A DNA stretch of 64,000 nt from Stenotrophomonas humi (GTDB taxonomy: Bacteria; Pseudomonadota; Gammaproteobacteria; Xanthomonadales; Xanthomonadaceae). The stretch is from positions 62,001 to 126,000 of the forward strand of contig NZ_LDJI01000004.1 in NCBI RefSeq assembly GCF_001431415.1. The letters run 5' to 3'. Positions within the stretch are counted from its first letter, which is position 1; each line of letters starts with the position of its first letter. The notes beneath the pieces are model-generated. The model made no database searches, was not told the DNA's origin, and saw only the letters and a list, made by a program, of their open reading frames with translations. Made by a program: the position numbers and the translations under genes. Below are positions 47,541 to 57,261 of this stretch, in pieces.

Positions 47541-49613
47541 TCAATTGAACTCAAAATCCATCTGCGCCGTCGGCGGCCCGACGAAATCACCTTCCACGTA
47601 ATCGACCCCGGCACTGAACAACAAGCTCATCGTCGCCGCATCGGTCACGAACTCGGCGATGGTGCGGATGTCGGCCGACTGTGCCCGGGCGGTGATTTCC
47701 TGCGTCTTCTCCAGCTGCTCCTTGGCCAGTGCCGGGTCAGCGGTGAAGCTGCTGTCCAGCTTGAGGAAGGCCGGTTGGAAGTGGGCCAGCAGCTGGAATG
47801 AATCCAGCCCCGAACCAAACTGCTCCAGACCCACCTTGCAGCCCATCGCCGCCACCGCCGCCAGGAACTGCTGCGCGTTGCGCAGATGGGTGAACACCTT
47901 GGCCTCGGGAATCTGCAGCCATAGCTGGCCGCCATCGACGCCCTCGGCCTGCAGGCCATCGCGGATGACCTGCAGCAGCGCGGCATCGGAGAACGACTCC
48001 GGGGTGATGCGCAGCATCAGGTGCGTCGTATGTCCGGCGCGGCGACGCTCGCCCAGTGCACGGATGGCGTTCGCCACCACCCAACGGTTGATCGGCGCCA
48101 GCAGCTCATGGTCCTGGGCGATGGGCAGGAACGTACTCGGACCGATCAGCTCGCCGTTGTTTTCCATCAGCAACGAGGTGTCGTACAGCTGCAGCGGCTC
48201 GCCCATCAGGTTCAGTACCGGACGGAAGCGCAGCTGGAAACCGTCACCGCTGATGGCTTCGCGGATGCGCTGCACCCAGCGTTGGATGCGTTCTTCCTCG
48301 ACGCGGTCAGCCGCACCCGGATCGAACACCTTGACCGTGTTGCCGCCCAGTTCCACCGCCGCACGGGTGCAGTCGTTGGCGCGGTTCAACACCTGGCCGA
48401 CGCTGGCGATCTTCTCCCCGACCTGCACACCGCCAATGCTGACGGTGACCGTGGCCGAGCGTTCGCCAATGCTGAACACATGCGAGGCAAACGCTTTGCG
48501 TACGCGCTCGGCCATGTCGGTGGTGTGTGTGTACTGGCCCTGGGTGAGCAGGGCGAAGCTGTGCTCGCCGAAGCGCGCCAGCTGTGCGTCATCGCCCAGC
48601 GTGGACGCCAGATGCTGTCCCATCGCGGCGATCAGCGCATCGGCCGAATCCAGGCCGATGTCCGGCAGCAGTCGCGCGTAATGGTCCGGCTCGACCAGCA
48701 GGAAGCCGTACTGGCCATCGCTGCGGCTGACCTGCGCCACCGCGTTTTCCAGGTGCACCATGAAGGTCGGGCGGTTGAGCAGTCCGGTGACCTGGTCACG
48801 CTGGCGCAGTTCTTCCACTTCGCGCGCCAGTTCGGGGTCGTACTCCTCGCGGCGGCGGAACACGACCTGGAAGCAGGCCTCGCCTTCATAAGTGGCGGCG
48901 GTGAATTCCATTGTCGCCGGGAAGGTGTCGCCGTCCTGGTTGCGCGCATGTGCTTCGTACTGCGGCGGCGGTGTTTCGCCCTTGCTCAGCGATTTGAGCA
49001 GGTTCTTGAAATCCTCGACGTGCTGCGGCGCCACCATGTCCAGCAGCGAGATGCCTTCCACGTCCTCGAACGCCTCGTACCCGAACATGTCCAGGTAGGC
49101 CTCGTTGGCGCGGATGTGCATGCCCTCGTGGATGTAGGCGATGGGGTCGCGCGAGGAGGAGATCAGTGCATCGCAGCGGCGCTCGGTCTCGCGCATCTGT
49201 ACTTCGATGCGGCGCAGCCCCCGGCGTGCCTGCAGGTCGATCCATTCATTGCGTACCACCGACAGCAGATGATCCGGCTGCTGGCGCAGGGCGATGGCGC
49301 GGATGCCGTTGGCGGCGGATTCCAGCAGCTTCTGGGCGTCGACCTGGTCGGCCAGCAGGATCATCGGAATGTCCTTGCCGCTGGCGGCGATCTGCTGGGT
49401 CAGCAGCAGCTGCGGAATGCTGTAGGAGGCGGCCGCCAAGACCAGATCGATGGGTTGGGTGGCAACGGCCTGGGCCAGTTCCGCCGGATTCTGCGGCCGG
49501 AAAGGACGCACCGCGATGCCACTGTTGCGCAGCGCGCTGACGATGGCTTCGGCGCTCTCGGCGCTGTCGTCAACGATCAGCAGGCGCAAGGTGATGTCTT
49601 TGGCGTTCTGCAT
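47541..49613 (-). CDS. fimX: FimX-type c-di-GMP effector (REC-PAS-GGDEF-EAL, degenerate)
   Basis: At 690 residues it matches the length and domain order of FimX, which controls type IV pilus assembly by binding c-di-GMP at its EAL domain. The REC domain (1-125) has LLIVDDSAES but lacks the phospho-Asp (IDLVLAAAS). A PAS domain spans ~145-255. The GGDEF motif is replaced by GEHSF (348-352), so cyclase activity is unlikely. The EAL triplet is DTS (477-479), so phosphodiesterase activity is unlikely too, but the fold is recognisable (LWLQIPEAKVF, LEQFGSGLDSFQLL, FLKLDSSF). It is transcribed alone. Confidence 0.85.
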   Translation of the reverse strand: MQNAKDITLRLLIVDDSAESAEAIVSALRNSGIAVRPFRPQNPAELAQAVATQPIDLVLAAASYSIPQLLLTQQIAASGKDIPMILLADQVDAQKLLESAANGIRAIALRQQPDHLLSVVRNEWIDLQARRGLRRIEVQMRETERRCDALISSSRDPIAYIHEGMHIRANEAYLDMFGYEAFEDVEGISLLDMVAPQHVEDFKNLLKSLSKGETPPPQYEAHARNQDGDTFPATMEFTAATYEGEACFQVVFRRREEYDPELAREVEELRQRDQVTGLLNRPTFMVHLENAVAQVSRSDGQYGFLLVEPDHYARLLPDIGLDSADALIAAMGQHLASTLGDDAQLARFGEHSFALLTQGQYTHTTDMAERVRKAFASHVFSIGERSATVTVSIGGVQVGEKIASVGQVLNRANDCTRAAVELGGNTVKVFDPGAADRVEEERIQRWVQRIREAISGDGFQLRFRPVLNLMGEPLQLYDTSLLMENNGELIGPSTFLPIAQDHELLAPINRWVVANAIRALGERRRAGHTTHLMLRITPESFSDAALLQVIRDGLQAEGVDGGQLWLQIPEAKVFTHLRNAQQFLAAVAAMGCKVGLEQFGSGLDSFQLLAHFQPAFLKLDSSFTADPALAKEQLEKTQEITARAQSADIRTIAEFVTDAATMSLLFSAGVDYVEGDFVGPPTAQMDFEFN

Positions 49614-49718
49614 TCAGTACTCCCGGGAGACGGGGTTTAATACACGAAGGGCGGGCGTGGCGTCTATGCGCGAACCGGTTGATGTGCCGGAATTCCGACG
49701 CAATACCGGATCGCAGTC

Positions 49719-50909
49719 TCAAACTGCTAGTCCGGCCGCATGCCCGGAGGCCCACGCCCATTGGAAGTTGTAGCCACCGAGCCAGCCGGTCACGTCCAGC
49801 ACTTCACCGATGAAATGCAGCCCGGGCACCACTTGGGACTCCATGGTCGAAGAGGACACCTTGCGGGTGTCCACGCCGCCCAGGGTGACTTCGGCGGTGC
49901 GGTAGCCCTCGCTGCCGCTGGCCACCAGCGGGAAGTTGTTGAGCAGGTCGGCGGTGGTTTTCAGGGCGCGCTCGTCGAGCTGGCGCACCGGTCTGTCGTC
50001 CAGCCACTGTTCGCACAGGCGCAATGCCAAGCGGCGTGGCATTACTTCCGAAAGCACCGTGCGCAGCTCCGAGGCGCCGCGCTCGCGCTTCATCGTGCGC
50101 AGCCATTCGCTGGCATCCTGCCCGGGCAGCAGGTCCAGCCGCAGGTCGTCACCGGGTTGCCAGTACGAGGAGATCTGCAGGATCGCGGGCCCGCTGACGC
50201 CACGGTGGGTGAGCAGCATGAAGTTGCGGAAGCTCTGTCCATTGCAGCGCGCTTCCACCGGCAGGGCGACGCCGCTGAGGTCGGCGAAACGTTCCTGGTG
50301 CTTGCCGCTGAGCGTCAGCGGCACCAGTCCGGCGCGGGTCGGCAGCACCTCATGGCCGAAGCGGCGTGCCACCTCGTAGCCGAAGCCGCTGGCACCCATG
50401 CTGGGGATGGACAGACCGCCGGTGGCGATCACCAATGAGGCGCAATGGAACAGGCCGTGCGCGGTCTGTACGCGAAAACCGTCGGCGCCACGCTCGATGT
50501 CCTGCACGCCGCAGTCGGTACGCACCTGCACGCCGGCGTTGGTGCATTCGTCCAGCAACATCTTCACGATCTGCTTGGAGGAGATGTCGCAGAACAGCTG
50601 GCCCAGTTCCTTCTCGTGATAGGCGATGCCGTGGCGTTCCACCATGTCGATGAAATCGCCCGGCGTATAGCGCGCCAGTGCCGATTTGCAGAAATGCGGA
50701 TTGGCCGACAGGAAGTTGGCCGGCGTGGTGCCGGTGTTGGTGAAGTTGCAGCGGCCGCCACCAGACATCAGGATCTTCTTGCCCGGCTTGTTGGCGTGGT
50801 CGATCACCTGCACCAGCCGCCCGCGTTGGCCTGCGGTAAGCGCACACATCAGCCCGGCCGCGCCGGCGCCGATGACCAATACGTCACAGCGGATCGTCGT
50901 ACTTGCCAC
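49719..50909 (-). CDS. HI0933/YhiN-family FAD-dependent oxidoreductase
   Basis: This 396-residue flavoprotein has an N-terminal dinucleotide-binding motif (VLVIGAGAAGLMCALTAGQR) and the family hallmark KPGKKILMSGGGRCNFTNT. Further signatures are ATGGLSIPSMGASGFGYEVA and FIGEVLDVTGWLGGYNFQWA. The physiological reaction of YhiN proteins is not established. It sits 8 bases downstream of the yaeQ-like gene, so the two form an operon. Confidence 0.92.
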   Translation of the reverse strand: MASTTIRCDVLVIGAGAAGLMCALTAGQRGRLVQVIDHANKPGKKILMSGGGRCNFTNTGTTPANFLSANPHFCKSALARYTPGDFIDMVERHGIAYHEKELGQLFCDISSKQIVKMLLDECTNAGVQVRTDCGVQDIERGADGFRVQTAHGLFHCASLVIATGGLSIPSMGASGFGYEVARRFGHEVLPTRAGLVPLTLSGKHQERFADLSGVALPVEARCNGQSFRNFMLLTHRGVSGPAILQISSYWQPGDDLRLDLLPGQDASEWLRTMKRERGASELRTVLSEVMPRRLALRLCEQWLDDRPVRQLDERALKTTADLLNNFPLVASGSEGYRTAEVTLGGVDTRKVSSSTMESQVVPGLHFIGEVLDVTGWLGGYNFQWAWASGHAAGLAV

Positions 50910-50916
50910 GGACTGC

Positions 50917-51465
50917 TTACTCCGCCTTCGGCTTGCGCCAGGTCGGAATCACATCCAGCTGCATCTGGTCGTTGATCAGCTGCACCTCGCCGTCCTGGAT
51001 CAACACGCTCCAGCGCATTGCCCGCTGGATCTGGGTGCTCCACAACTCGACGAACGCGCCGGGCAGGTCGAGGACCGACAGATTGTTGAAGCGGGTGAGG
51101 TGCTTGCTCTGCTTCTGCCACCAGATATCGGAAGCATTGCCGCCGTAGTTGATGACCTGCACGCGGCCGCTGCGGTTGCATGCCTTGCGGATGCGCGATT
51201 CGTCCGGGTGGCCCAGGTCGATCCACTGCGCGATGTCGCCGGTGTAGTCGTGTTCCCACAGGTCCGGCTCATCGTCGGTGCTCAGGCCGCGGCCGAACTC
51301 CAGGCGGTCACCGGCATTCAGGGCGAAGGCCAGCAGGCGCACCATCAGGCGCTCGTCGGTTTCGGAAGGATGCTGGGCCAGGGTCAGGTTGTGGGTCGCG
51401 TAGTAGCCGCGGTCCATGTCGCTGATCTGCAGTTCGGCCTTGCGGATGGTGGCGGTGAGGGCCAT
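50917..51465 (-). CDS. yaeQ: YaeQ family protein
   Basis: This 182-residue protein has the YaeQ family features: MALTATIRKAELQISDMDRG at the start, LTLAQHPSETDERLMVRLLA, LWEHDYTGDIAQWIDLGHPD and a C-terminal MQLDVIPTW. The fold is PD-(D/E)XK nuclease-like, but function is not established. Start 51465 gives the canonical N-terminus. It is the first gene of a two-gene minus-strand unit and diverges from the pseudouridine synthase gene. Confidence 0.93.
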   Translation of the reverse strand: MALTATIRKAELQISDMDRGYYATHNLTLAQHPSETDERLMVRLLAFALNAGDRLEFGRGLSTDDEPDLWEHDYTGDIAQWIDLGHPDESRIRKACNRSGRVQVINYGGNASDIWWQKQSKHLTRFNNLSVLDLPGAFVELWSTQIQRAMRWSVLIQDGEVQLINDQMQLDVIPTWRKPKAE

Positions 51466-51507
51466 GGGTACACCAGAAACAAAGAGCACCATGATAATGG
51501 TTGCGTC

Positions 51508-52407
51508 ATGACCACGTTTGAATCGACCACTGACGCAGCGGCTCCCAGTCGCCTGCAATTGCCGCCTGGTGACTGGGCCTGCCTGCTGGACGGGCTTTGC
51601 GCCCGGTTTCCGCGCATCACCCGCGAACGGTGGCTGGACCGTTTCGCGCGCGGCCGGGTGCAGGATGCGCAGGGCAGGGCGTTGCTGCCCGGGCAGCCTT
51701 GGCAGGTGGGGCTGGAAATCCGCTATTTCCGCGAAGTGGCTGACGAACCGGAAATTCCCTTCAAGGAAGCCATCCTCCATCGGGATGCGGACCTGCTGGT
51801 AGCAGACAAGCCGCACTTTCTGCCGGTCATGCCAGCCGGGCGACATGTGCGCGAAACGCTGCTGACGCGGCTGGTGGCGCGCACCGGTAACCGGGATCTG
51901 GTGCCGTTGCATCGGCTGGATCGGCTGACGGCGGGGCTGGTTTTGTTTTCCACTCGCCCCGAAACGCGCGCGGCCTATCAATCGCTGTTCCGCGAGCGCT
52001 GCATCGACAAGATCTATGAAGCGCTGGCGCCAGCCTTGCCGGCGCTGACGTTCCCGCTGCAGCGGCACAGCCGCATGGTGCCCGGTGAACCTTTTCACTG
52101 CATGACCGAAGCCCCGGGTGCGCCAAATGCGCTGACCGGCATCGACGTGATCGGGACTGCCGGCCCGCTCTGGCGTTACCGCTTGCAGCCGATCACCGGC
52201 CGCAAGCATCAGTTGCGCGTACATATGGCGGCGCTTGGGGCGCCGATTGCCGGGGACGATCTATATCCGGCATATCGCCCGCGCGATGCCACCGACTACA
52301 GCGTGCCGTTGCAGCTGCTGGCGCGGGAGCTGGCGTTCGTTGACCCGTTGACTGGCGAATCCCGGCGTTTCAGCAGCGGTCTGGGGTTGGTGATGCCGGC
52401 GGGTTGA
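51508..52407 (+). CDS. RluA-family pseudouridine synthase
   Basis: This 299-residue RNA-modifying enzyme has an S4-like N-terminal region and a catalytic domain with LHRLDRLTAGLVLFS, whose Asp is the nucleophile. Downstream are KIYEALAP and LQPITGRKHQLRVHMAALG. It is a normal-length single-domain member. The RNA target is not clear from sequence. Start ATG 51508 lies 42 bases from the divergent yaeQ start. Confidence 0.9.
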   Translation: MTTFESTTDAAAPSRLQLPPGDWACLLDGLCARFPRITRERWLDRFARGRVQDAQGRALLPGQPWQVGLEIRYFREVADEPEIPFKEAILHRDADLLVADKPHFLPVMPAGRHVRETLLTRLVARTGNRDLVPLHRLDRLTAGLVLFSTRPETRAAYQSLFRERCIDKIYEALAPALPALTFPLQRHSRMVPGEPFHCMTEAPGAPNALTGIDVIGTAGPLWRYRLQPITGRKHQLRVHMAALGAPIAGDDLYPAYRPRDATDYSVPLQLLARELAFVDPLTGESRRFSSGLGLVMPAG

Positions 52408-52418
52408 GCGCCGAGGCG

Positions 52419-52889
52419 TCAGTGGTTTTGTTGCGCAAGCCAACGATCCAGCTGTGCGGCGAACGCTTGGCGGTCGCGCGGGTGGAAGGTGGCGGGGCCG
52501 CCGGTCTGAACCCCGGCACCGCGCAGCTCCTCCATGAAGTTGCGGACCGACAGACGTTCGGCAATGGTGTTGGCGGTGTAAAGCTCGCCGCGGGGATTGA
52601 GCGCCACGGCGTTTTTCTCCAATGCGCGAGCCGCCAGTGGAATGTCCTGGGTTACCACCAGGTCGCCGGCAGCGAGGCGTTCGACGATGGCGTCGTCGGC
52701 CACATCCGGGCCGCCGGCCACCTGCAGGGAGCGGATGAAGCGGGACGGCGGGGTGCGCAGCCATTGGTTGGCGACCAGGACCGTTTCGATCCGGGCGCGT
52801 TCGGCAGCCCGGAACAGGATTTCCTTGATCACGGCCGGGCAGGCATCGGCGTCCACCCAGATGCGGGGAGCGGGGGTTGGGAGTTCCAT
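52419..52889 (-). CDS. yaiI: YaiI/YqxD family protein (DUF188)
   Basis: This 156-residue protein shows the PIN-like DUF188 pattern: [53 protein letters not shown] and [20 protein letters not shown]. Conserved Asp residues suggest metal binding and possible nuclease activity, not demonstrated. It converges with the pseudouridine synthase gene. Confidence 0.92.
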   Translation of the reverse strand: MELPTPAPRIWVDADACPAVIKEILFRAAERARIETVLVANQWLRTPPSRFIRSLQVAGGPDVADDAIVERLAAGDLVVTQDIPLAARALEKNAVALNPRGELYTANTIAERLSVRNFMEELRGAGVQTGGPATFHPRDRQAFAAQLDRWLAQQNH

Positions 52890-53208
52890 TTGCGCAGTCT
52901 ATCGGTTGGCGCGGTTTGGGAGAGGCGTCGGGAAATTGACGAAAACGCGGCCAAGTCAATGAATTTGCGTGGGTTATTGATTGTGATGAACAAGTCGTAG
53001 TAGATGAATACGGTATTTATCGCTTTTTCGGCAAAAGCCGCGTATCTTTCATCCCACTGTGCTTGCAAGGGTCACCGTGAATCGTGGCCTGATGCAGTTG
53101 ATCTAACCGATCCGCTCATCGATCCGCTTTACCAACGCCTGCAACTCAGTCTCGGCCCCGATACCCGGTGGCTGCGATTTTTTCAACTAATGTTTCAGGA
53201 GTTTGTAA
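52890..53208 (+). promoter_or_regulatory. Long leader region of the cold-shock gene
   Basis: This 319-base gap between yaiI and the csp gene is AT-richer than its surroundings and contains a small hairpin (GCTTTT...AAAAGC near 53022-53038). Long structured 5' leaders are typical of cspA-type mRNAs and act as temperature switches. The segment right of about 52970 could be such a leader; the promoter is not resolved. A 70-codon frame at 53004-53216 overlaps the csp start and has no recognisable features. Confidence 0.45.
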
Positions 53209-53418
53209 ATGTCTGATCGTCAGACCGGTACGGTTAAGTGGTTCAACGATGCCAAGGGCTTCGGCTTCATCACCCCGGAAAGCGGCCCGGACCTGTTTGT
53301 GCACTTCCGTGCCATCCAGGGCAACGGCTTCAAGACCCTGCAGGAAGGCCAGAAGGTTACCTTCGTCGCCGTCCAGGGTCAGAAGGGTATGCAGGCTGAC
53401 CAGGTGCAGGCGGTCTAA
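53209..53418 (+). CDS. Cold-shock protein (CspA family)
   Basis: This 69-residue single-stranded nucleic-acid binding protein contains RNP1 (KGFGFITPE) and RNP2 (LFVHFRAI), here with F in place of the common H-S-A pattern. It begins [25 protein letters not shown] at 53197-53201 is well placed. A terminator follows. Whether it is cold-induced or constitutive cannot be told. Confidence 0.96.
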   Translation: MSDRQTGTVKWFNDAKGFGFITPESGPDLFVHFRAIQGNGFKTLQEGQKVTFVAVQGQKGMQADQVQAV

Positions 53419-53448
53419 TCGACCCCCCGCCACCGTAAGGTAGCCAAG

Positions 53449-53480
53449 AACGCCGGAAGCGAAAGCTTCCGGCGTTTTCT
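53449..53480 (+). terminator. Intrinsic terminator after the cold-shock gene
   Basis: A perfect 12-bp stem (AACGCCGGAAGC / GCTTCCGGCGTT) with a GAAA loop is followed by TTTTCT. Confidence 0.9.
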
Positions 53481-53557
53481 ATTGTGCTTTGCGCAGCAAC
53501 GACGCTGCTGTTCCGGCCGGGCGGGTACGATGGCCGCTGGCAATCGCAGGACTGCTC

Positions 53558-54250
53558 ATGATCAAGGTGCACCATCTGGACCATTCGCGTTCGCAGCGGG
53601 TGCTGTGGATGCTCGAAGAGCTTGGCCTGCCGTATGAGCTGGTGACCTACCAGCGCGACCCGAAGACATGGCTGGCGCCCAAGGCGTTGCGCGCTGTGCA
53701 CCCGTTGGGCAAGTCGCCGGTGCTGGAAGATCAGGGACTGGTGTTGGCCGAGTCCGGGGCGATCCTCGAATACGTCGCCGATCGCTATGACAGCGAGCGC
53801 AGCGTGTCGCCGCAGCTGATGCCGCCGCAGGCCACCGAACGACTGCGCTACCGCTACTGGCTGCATTACGCCGAAGGTTCGGCGATGCCGCCGTTGCTGA
53901 TGGCGCTGGTATTCGCGCGTCTGCGCAAGGCACCGATGCCGTTTTTCATCAAGCCGGTCGCGCGGATGATTGCCGACAAGGCGATGCAGGGTTTCATCAG
54001 CCCGCAGTTGAAGCTGCATCTGGACTGGATGGAGGCCGAACTGGGCAAGTCGGAGTGGTTTGCCGGCGAGCGCTTCACCGCTGCCGATATTCAAATGAGT
54101 TTTCCGATCCAGGCCGCTGCGTCGCGCAATGGGAGCCTGGATGAATATCCGCGTCTGCGCGGTTTTATTGCACGTATCGTCGCGCGTCCGGCCTACCAGC
54201 GCGCGGAACTGCGCGGTGGCCCGTTGGATCTGGCAGCGGCTGGACGTTGA
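53558..54250 (+). CDS. Glutathione S-transferase family protein
   Basis: This 230-residue protein has an N-terminal thioredoxin-like domain (MIKVHHLDHSRSQRVLWMLE, then VHPLGKSPVLED, then LAESGAILEYV; the ESGAI motif contacts glutathione) and an all-helical C-terminal domain. Segment FAGERFTAADIQMSFPI is the usual N-capping region. The active-site position has Ser12 or Ser in HSRSQR. The substrate is unknown. Confidence 0.9.
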   Translation: MIKVHHLDHSRSQRVLWMLEELGLPYELVTYQRDPKTWLAPKALRAVHPLGKSPVLEDQGLVLAESGAILEYVADRYDSERSVSPQLMPPQATERLRYRYWLHYAEGSAMPPLLMALVFARLRKAPMPFFIKPVARMIADKAMQGFISPQLKLHLDWMEAELGKSEWFAGERFTAADIQMSFPIQAAASRNGSLDEYPRLRGFIARIVARPAYQRAELRGGPLDLAAAGR

Positions 54251-54280
54251 ACCCGGGTGTTCCCCACCCACATCTATCTG

Positions 54281-55843
54281 ATGAGTAACGTGAACCTGCA
54301 TTTCGATAACCGTTTCCTGCGTGAATTGCCCGGCGATACCGAGACCGGGCCGCGTCGGCGTGAGGTGCTGGGTGCGGCGTGGTCGCAGATTGCGCCCACG
54401 CCTGTCATTGCGCCGAAATTGCTTGCCCATTCGCCGGAAGTTGCCGCGCTGTTGGGGTTTGATGCGGCAATGGTGCATGCGCCGCAGTTCGCCGAGGTGT
54501 TCGCCGGCAATGCGCTGTATGCCGGCATGCAGCCGTGGGCGGCGAACTATGGCGGTCACCAGTTTGGCCATTGGGCCGGGCAGCTGGGCGATGGCCGTGC
54601 GATCTCGCTCGGTGAGCTGGTGGTCGATGGGCAGCGTTGGGAGCTGCAGCTCAAGGGCGCGGGGCCGACGCCGTATTCGCGTGGTGCCGATGGTCGCGCG
54701 GTGTTGCGTTCGTCGATCCGCGAGTTCCTGTGCTCCGAAGCCATGCATCACCTCGGCGTGCCGACCACACGCGCCTTGAGCCTGGTTGCGACCGGCGAGG
54801 CGGTGATGCGCGATATGTTCTATGACGGCCATCCGCAGGCCGAGCCGGGCGCGGTGGTGTGCCGGGTGGCACCGTCGTTCATCCGTTTTGGCAGTTTTGA
54901 GTTGCCGTCGTCGCGCGGTGATGTTGCGTTGCTGCGGCAGTTGGCCGAGTTCTGCATCGCGCGTGATTTCCCTGAACTGACCGATGCGGGTGAGGAGCGT
55001 TTCGCGCGCTGGTTCGAGTTGATCTGTACGCGTACCGCAGTGATGGTGGCGCAGTGGATGCGGGTGGGTTTCGTGCACGGCGTGATGAACACCGACAACA
55101 TGTCCGTTCTCGGTTTGACCATCGACTACGGCCCCTACGGCTGGGTGGAAAACTACGACCCGGACTGGACCCCCAACACCACCGATGCGCAGGGCCGTCG
55201 TTACCGTTTCGGTACGCAGATGCAGGTGGCGTATTGGAATCTGGTGCGTCTGGCGCAGGCGTTGTCGCCGTTGTTCGCCGAGGCACAGCCGTTGCAGGCG
55301 GGGCTGGATGCCTTCCGTGAGCGCTATGAGGTCGAAGACCGTGCACACCTGGTCGCCAAGCTGGGGCTGGGTGAATTTCGTGACGGTGACGAAACACTGA
55401 TGGCGCAGTTCCGCGAGTTGCTGCAGCAGGGCGAGATGGACATGACCCTCGCGTTCCGGGCGCTGGCGGATGTGGCGCCGGCTGCGCCGGACGTGGCAGT
55501 GCTGGACGAATCCTTCTACTCGCCCGAGGCGCGTGCGCAGGTATTGCCTGCGTTGCAGGAGTGGCTGCAGCGCCATGCGCACCGCGTGCTTGAATCCGGG
55601 CAGTCCGAGCACGAGCGCCGTCGCATCATGCATGCCGCCAATCCCAAATATGTGCTGCGCAACTGGTTGGCACAGGAAGCCATTGATCGTGCCGAACGTG
55701 GCGATCCGGCCGGCATCACGGAGTTGCTCGACGTGATGCGGCATCCTTGTGACGAACAACCCGGTCGCGAGGCCTACGCCCGCAAGCGCCCGGAATGGGC
55801 GCGCGAACGTGCAGGCTGCTCGATGCTTTCGTGCAGTTCCTGA
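54281..55843 (+). CDS. selO: SelO family protein adenylyltransferase (YdiU)
   Basis: This 520-residue pseudokinase transfers AMP from ATP to protein hydroxyl groups and is linked to redox stress. The family core is complete: [77 protein letters not shown] and [15 protein letters not shown]. The C-terminus ends GCSMLSCSS, keeping Cys where some homologues have selenocysteine. ATG 54281 is preferred over an upstream GTG because it begins the family-like region (VNLHFDNRF). Confidence 0.95.
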   Translation: MSNVNLHFDNRFLRELPGDTETGPRRREVLGAAWSQIAPTPVIAPKLLAHSPEVAALLGFDAAMVHAPQFAEVFAGNALYAGMQPWAANYGGHQFGHWAGQLGDGRAISLGELVVDGQRWELQLKGAGPTPYSRGADGRAVLRSSIREFLCSEAMHHLGVPTTRALSLVATGEAVMRDMFYDGHPQAEPGAVVCRVAPSFIRFGSFELPSSRGDVALLRQLAEFCIARDFPELTDAGEERFARWFELICTRTAVMVAQWMRVGFVHGVMNTDNMSVLGLTIDYGPYGWVENYDPDWTPNTTDAQGRRYRFGTQMQVAYWNLVRLAQALSPLFAEAQPLQAGLDAFRERYEVEDRAHLVAKLGLGEFRDGDETLMAQFRELLQQGEMDMTLAFRALADVAPAAPDVAVLDESFYSPEARAQVLPALQEWLQRHAHRVLESGQSEHERRRIMHAANPKYVLRNWLAQEAIDRAERGDPAGITELLDVMRHPCDEQPGREAYARKRPEWARERAGCSMLSCSS

Positions 55844-55865
55844 TCTCTTCTCTTAGTGATTCGAT

Positions 55866-56396
55866 ATGACGACTTCCTACCCTGCGTGGTCCCACGCAAT
55901 CCGTGACGTAAACGATTTCCCCAAGCCCGGCATCCTGTTCAAGGACATCACGCCACTACTGGCCGATGCCGACGGACTGCGAGCGGCGATCAAGGCGATG
56001 GCCGCGCCATGGCGTGATGCCGGTGTACAGGCGGTGCTTGGCGTGGAGGCACGTGGCTTCATCCTTGGCGCGGCATTGGCGCTGGAGCTGGATGCCGGTT
56101 TCGTGCCGGTACGCAAGCCGGGCAAGTTGCCGGGGCTGACGTTGAAGCAGGAATACGCGCTGGAGTACGGCAGCGACCGCATCGAGGTCTGTGCCGGTGC
56201 CATTGCCCCGGGCACCCGCGTGGTGCTGGTTGACGACGTGCTTGCCACCGGCGGCACGCTGGCTGCGGCGTTGTTGCTGGCCGGGCAGCTGCAAGCCGAG
56301 GTGCTGGGCGCGGCGGTGCTGGTGGAGCTGGATGGGCTTGGCGGACGTGCACGCCTGCCTGCCAGTGTTCCGTTGCAGGCCACGCTGGTTTACTGA
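55866..56396 (+). CDS. apt: Adenine phosphoribosyltransferase
   Basis: This 176-residue salvage enzyme converts adenine and PRPP to AMP. Key parts are [45 protein letters not shown] and the PRPP loop [18 protein letters not shown]. The length is normal. It follows selO by 22 bases. Confidence 0.96.
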   Translation: MTTSYPAWSHAIRDVNDFPKPGILFKDITPLLADADGLRAAIKAMAAPWRDAGVQAVLGVEARGFILGAALALELDAGFVPVRKPGKLPGLTLKQEYALEYGSDRIEVCAGAIAPGTRVVLVDDVLATGGTLAAALLLAGQLQAEVLGAAVLVELDGLGGRARLPASVPLQATLVY

Positions 56397-56430
56397 GCCT
56401 TACGTATTCCCTGATTTCACTGGAGTCGCC

Positions 56431-57213
56431 ATGCCGAGTTTGAGTGAGCTGCTGTCGTCCTTCGATCCGACGCAGGGACTGTTGTTGCCCGACAGCTGGC
56501 GGCAGGGGCGCACCGCGTATGGCGGCATCATCACTGCTCTGGGTGTGGTCGCGGCGATACGGACGTATCCGACGTCGATGCCGCCGTTGCGATCAGTGCA
56601 GGTGTCCTTCATCGGGCCGGCGGTTGGGCTGCTGACGTTCGTGCCGCAGGTGCTGCGTGAGGGTAAATCGGTGGTGACGTTCGGCGTCGACGTGCATGCC
56701 GACGGGGTGCTGGCGGCGCGGTTGATTCTGGTATTTGGCCGCGCGCGTGACAGTGCCATCGCCCATGACTTCTGCGCGCAGCCGCCCGTTGGCAGGCCCC
56801 TGGCTTGTCCTGAGTTCAAACTGTCGGAAATGCCGTTCGCACCGGCGTTCACCCAGAACTTCCAGATGCGCCCGGCCGGCGGCGCGTTGCCGGTTTCAGG
56901 TGCGGCGCATCCGGAGTTGCTGATCTGGATGCGGCACGACGACGCCCGCGGCGTGGATCCGGCCGTGGCGCTGGTGGCCATGGCCGATGCGCTGCCGCCC
57001 GCCGCATTCACCAGCTTCACCGCGCCTGCGCCGATCAGTTCGATCAACTGGAGTTTTGATCTGCTGGAACCGGTGCCGGCAGGTGAATGGTTCCTGCTGC
57101 GTTCCTTCAGTGAACATGCGCGTGACGGCTATTCGTCGCAGGACATGCATGTCTGGAATGAAGAAGGGCAGTTGCTGATGCGTGGCCGGCAGAGCGTGGC
57201 GGTATTTGCCTGA
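56431..57213 (+). CDS. Acyl-CoA thioesterase-like double hotdog protein
   Basis: This 260-residue protein matches the TesB-like / thioesterase family of double hotdog fold: QGRTAYGGIITALGVVAAIR at the first active-site helix region, PPLRSVQVSFIGPAVG, and in the second half INWSFDLLEPVPAGEWFLL, then YSSQDMHVWNEEGQLL, then GRQSVAVF. It probably hydrolyses an acyl-CoA; chain preference is unknown. Start ATG 56431 lies 34 bases after apt. Confidence 0.85.
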   Translation: MPSLSELLSSFDPTQGLLLPDSWRQGRTAYGGIITALGVVAAIRTYPTSMPPLRSVQVSFIGPAVGLLTFVPQVLREGKSVVTFGVDVHADGVLAARLILVFGRARDSAIAHDFCAQPPVGRPLACPEFKLSEMPFAPAFTQNFQMRPAGGALPVSGAAHPELLIWMRHDDARGVDPAVALVAMADALPPAAFTSFTAPAPISSINWSFDLLEPVPAGEWFLLRSFSEHARDGYSSQDMHVWNEEGQLLMRGRQSVAVFA

Positions 57214-57261
57214 CCGCGTGCGACGGGCAATGATCGGCGCGGGATTCCATGGGGAGAGGAC

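Noticed and set aside
53004..53216. A possible 70-residue gene ahead of the cold-shock gene
   Set aside because: It overlaps the start of the csp gene and its ribosome-binding site and has no recognisable features; leader RNA is more likely.
53357..55759. An 800-codon minus-strand frame across the GST and SelO genes
   Set aside because: Antisense shadow; both plus-strand genes have full family motifs.
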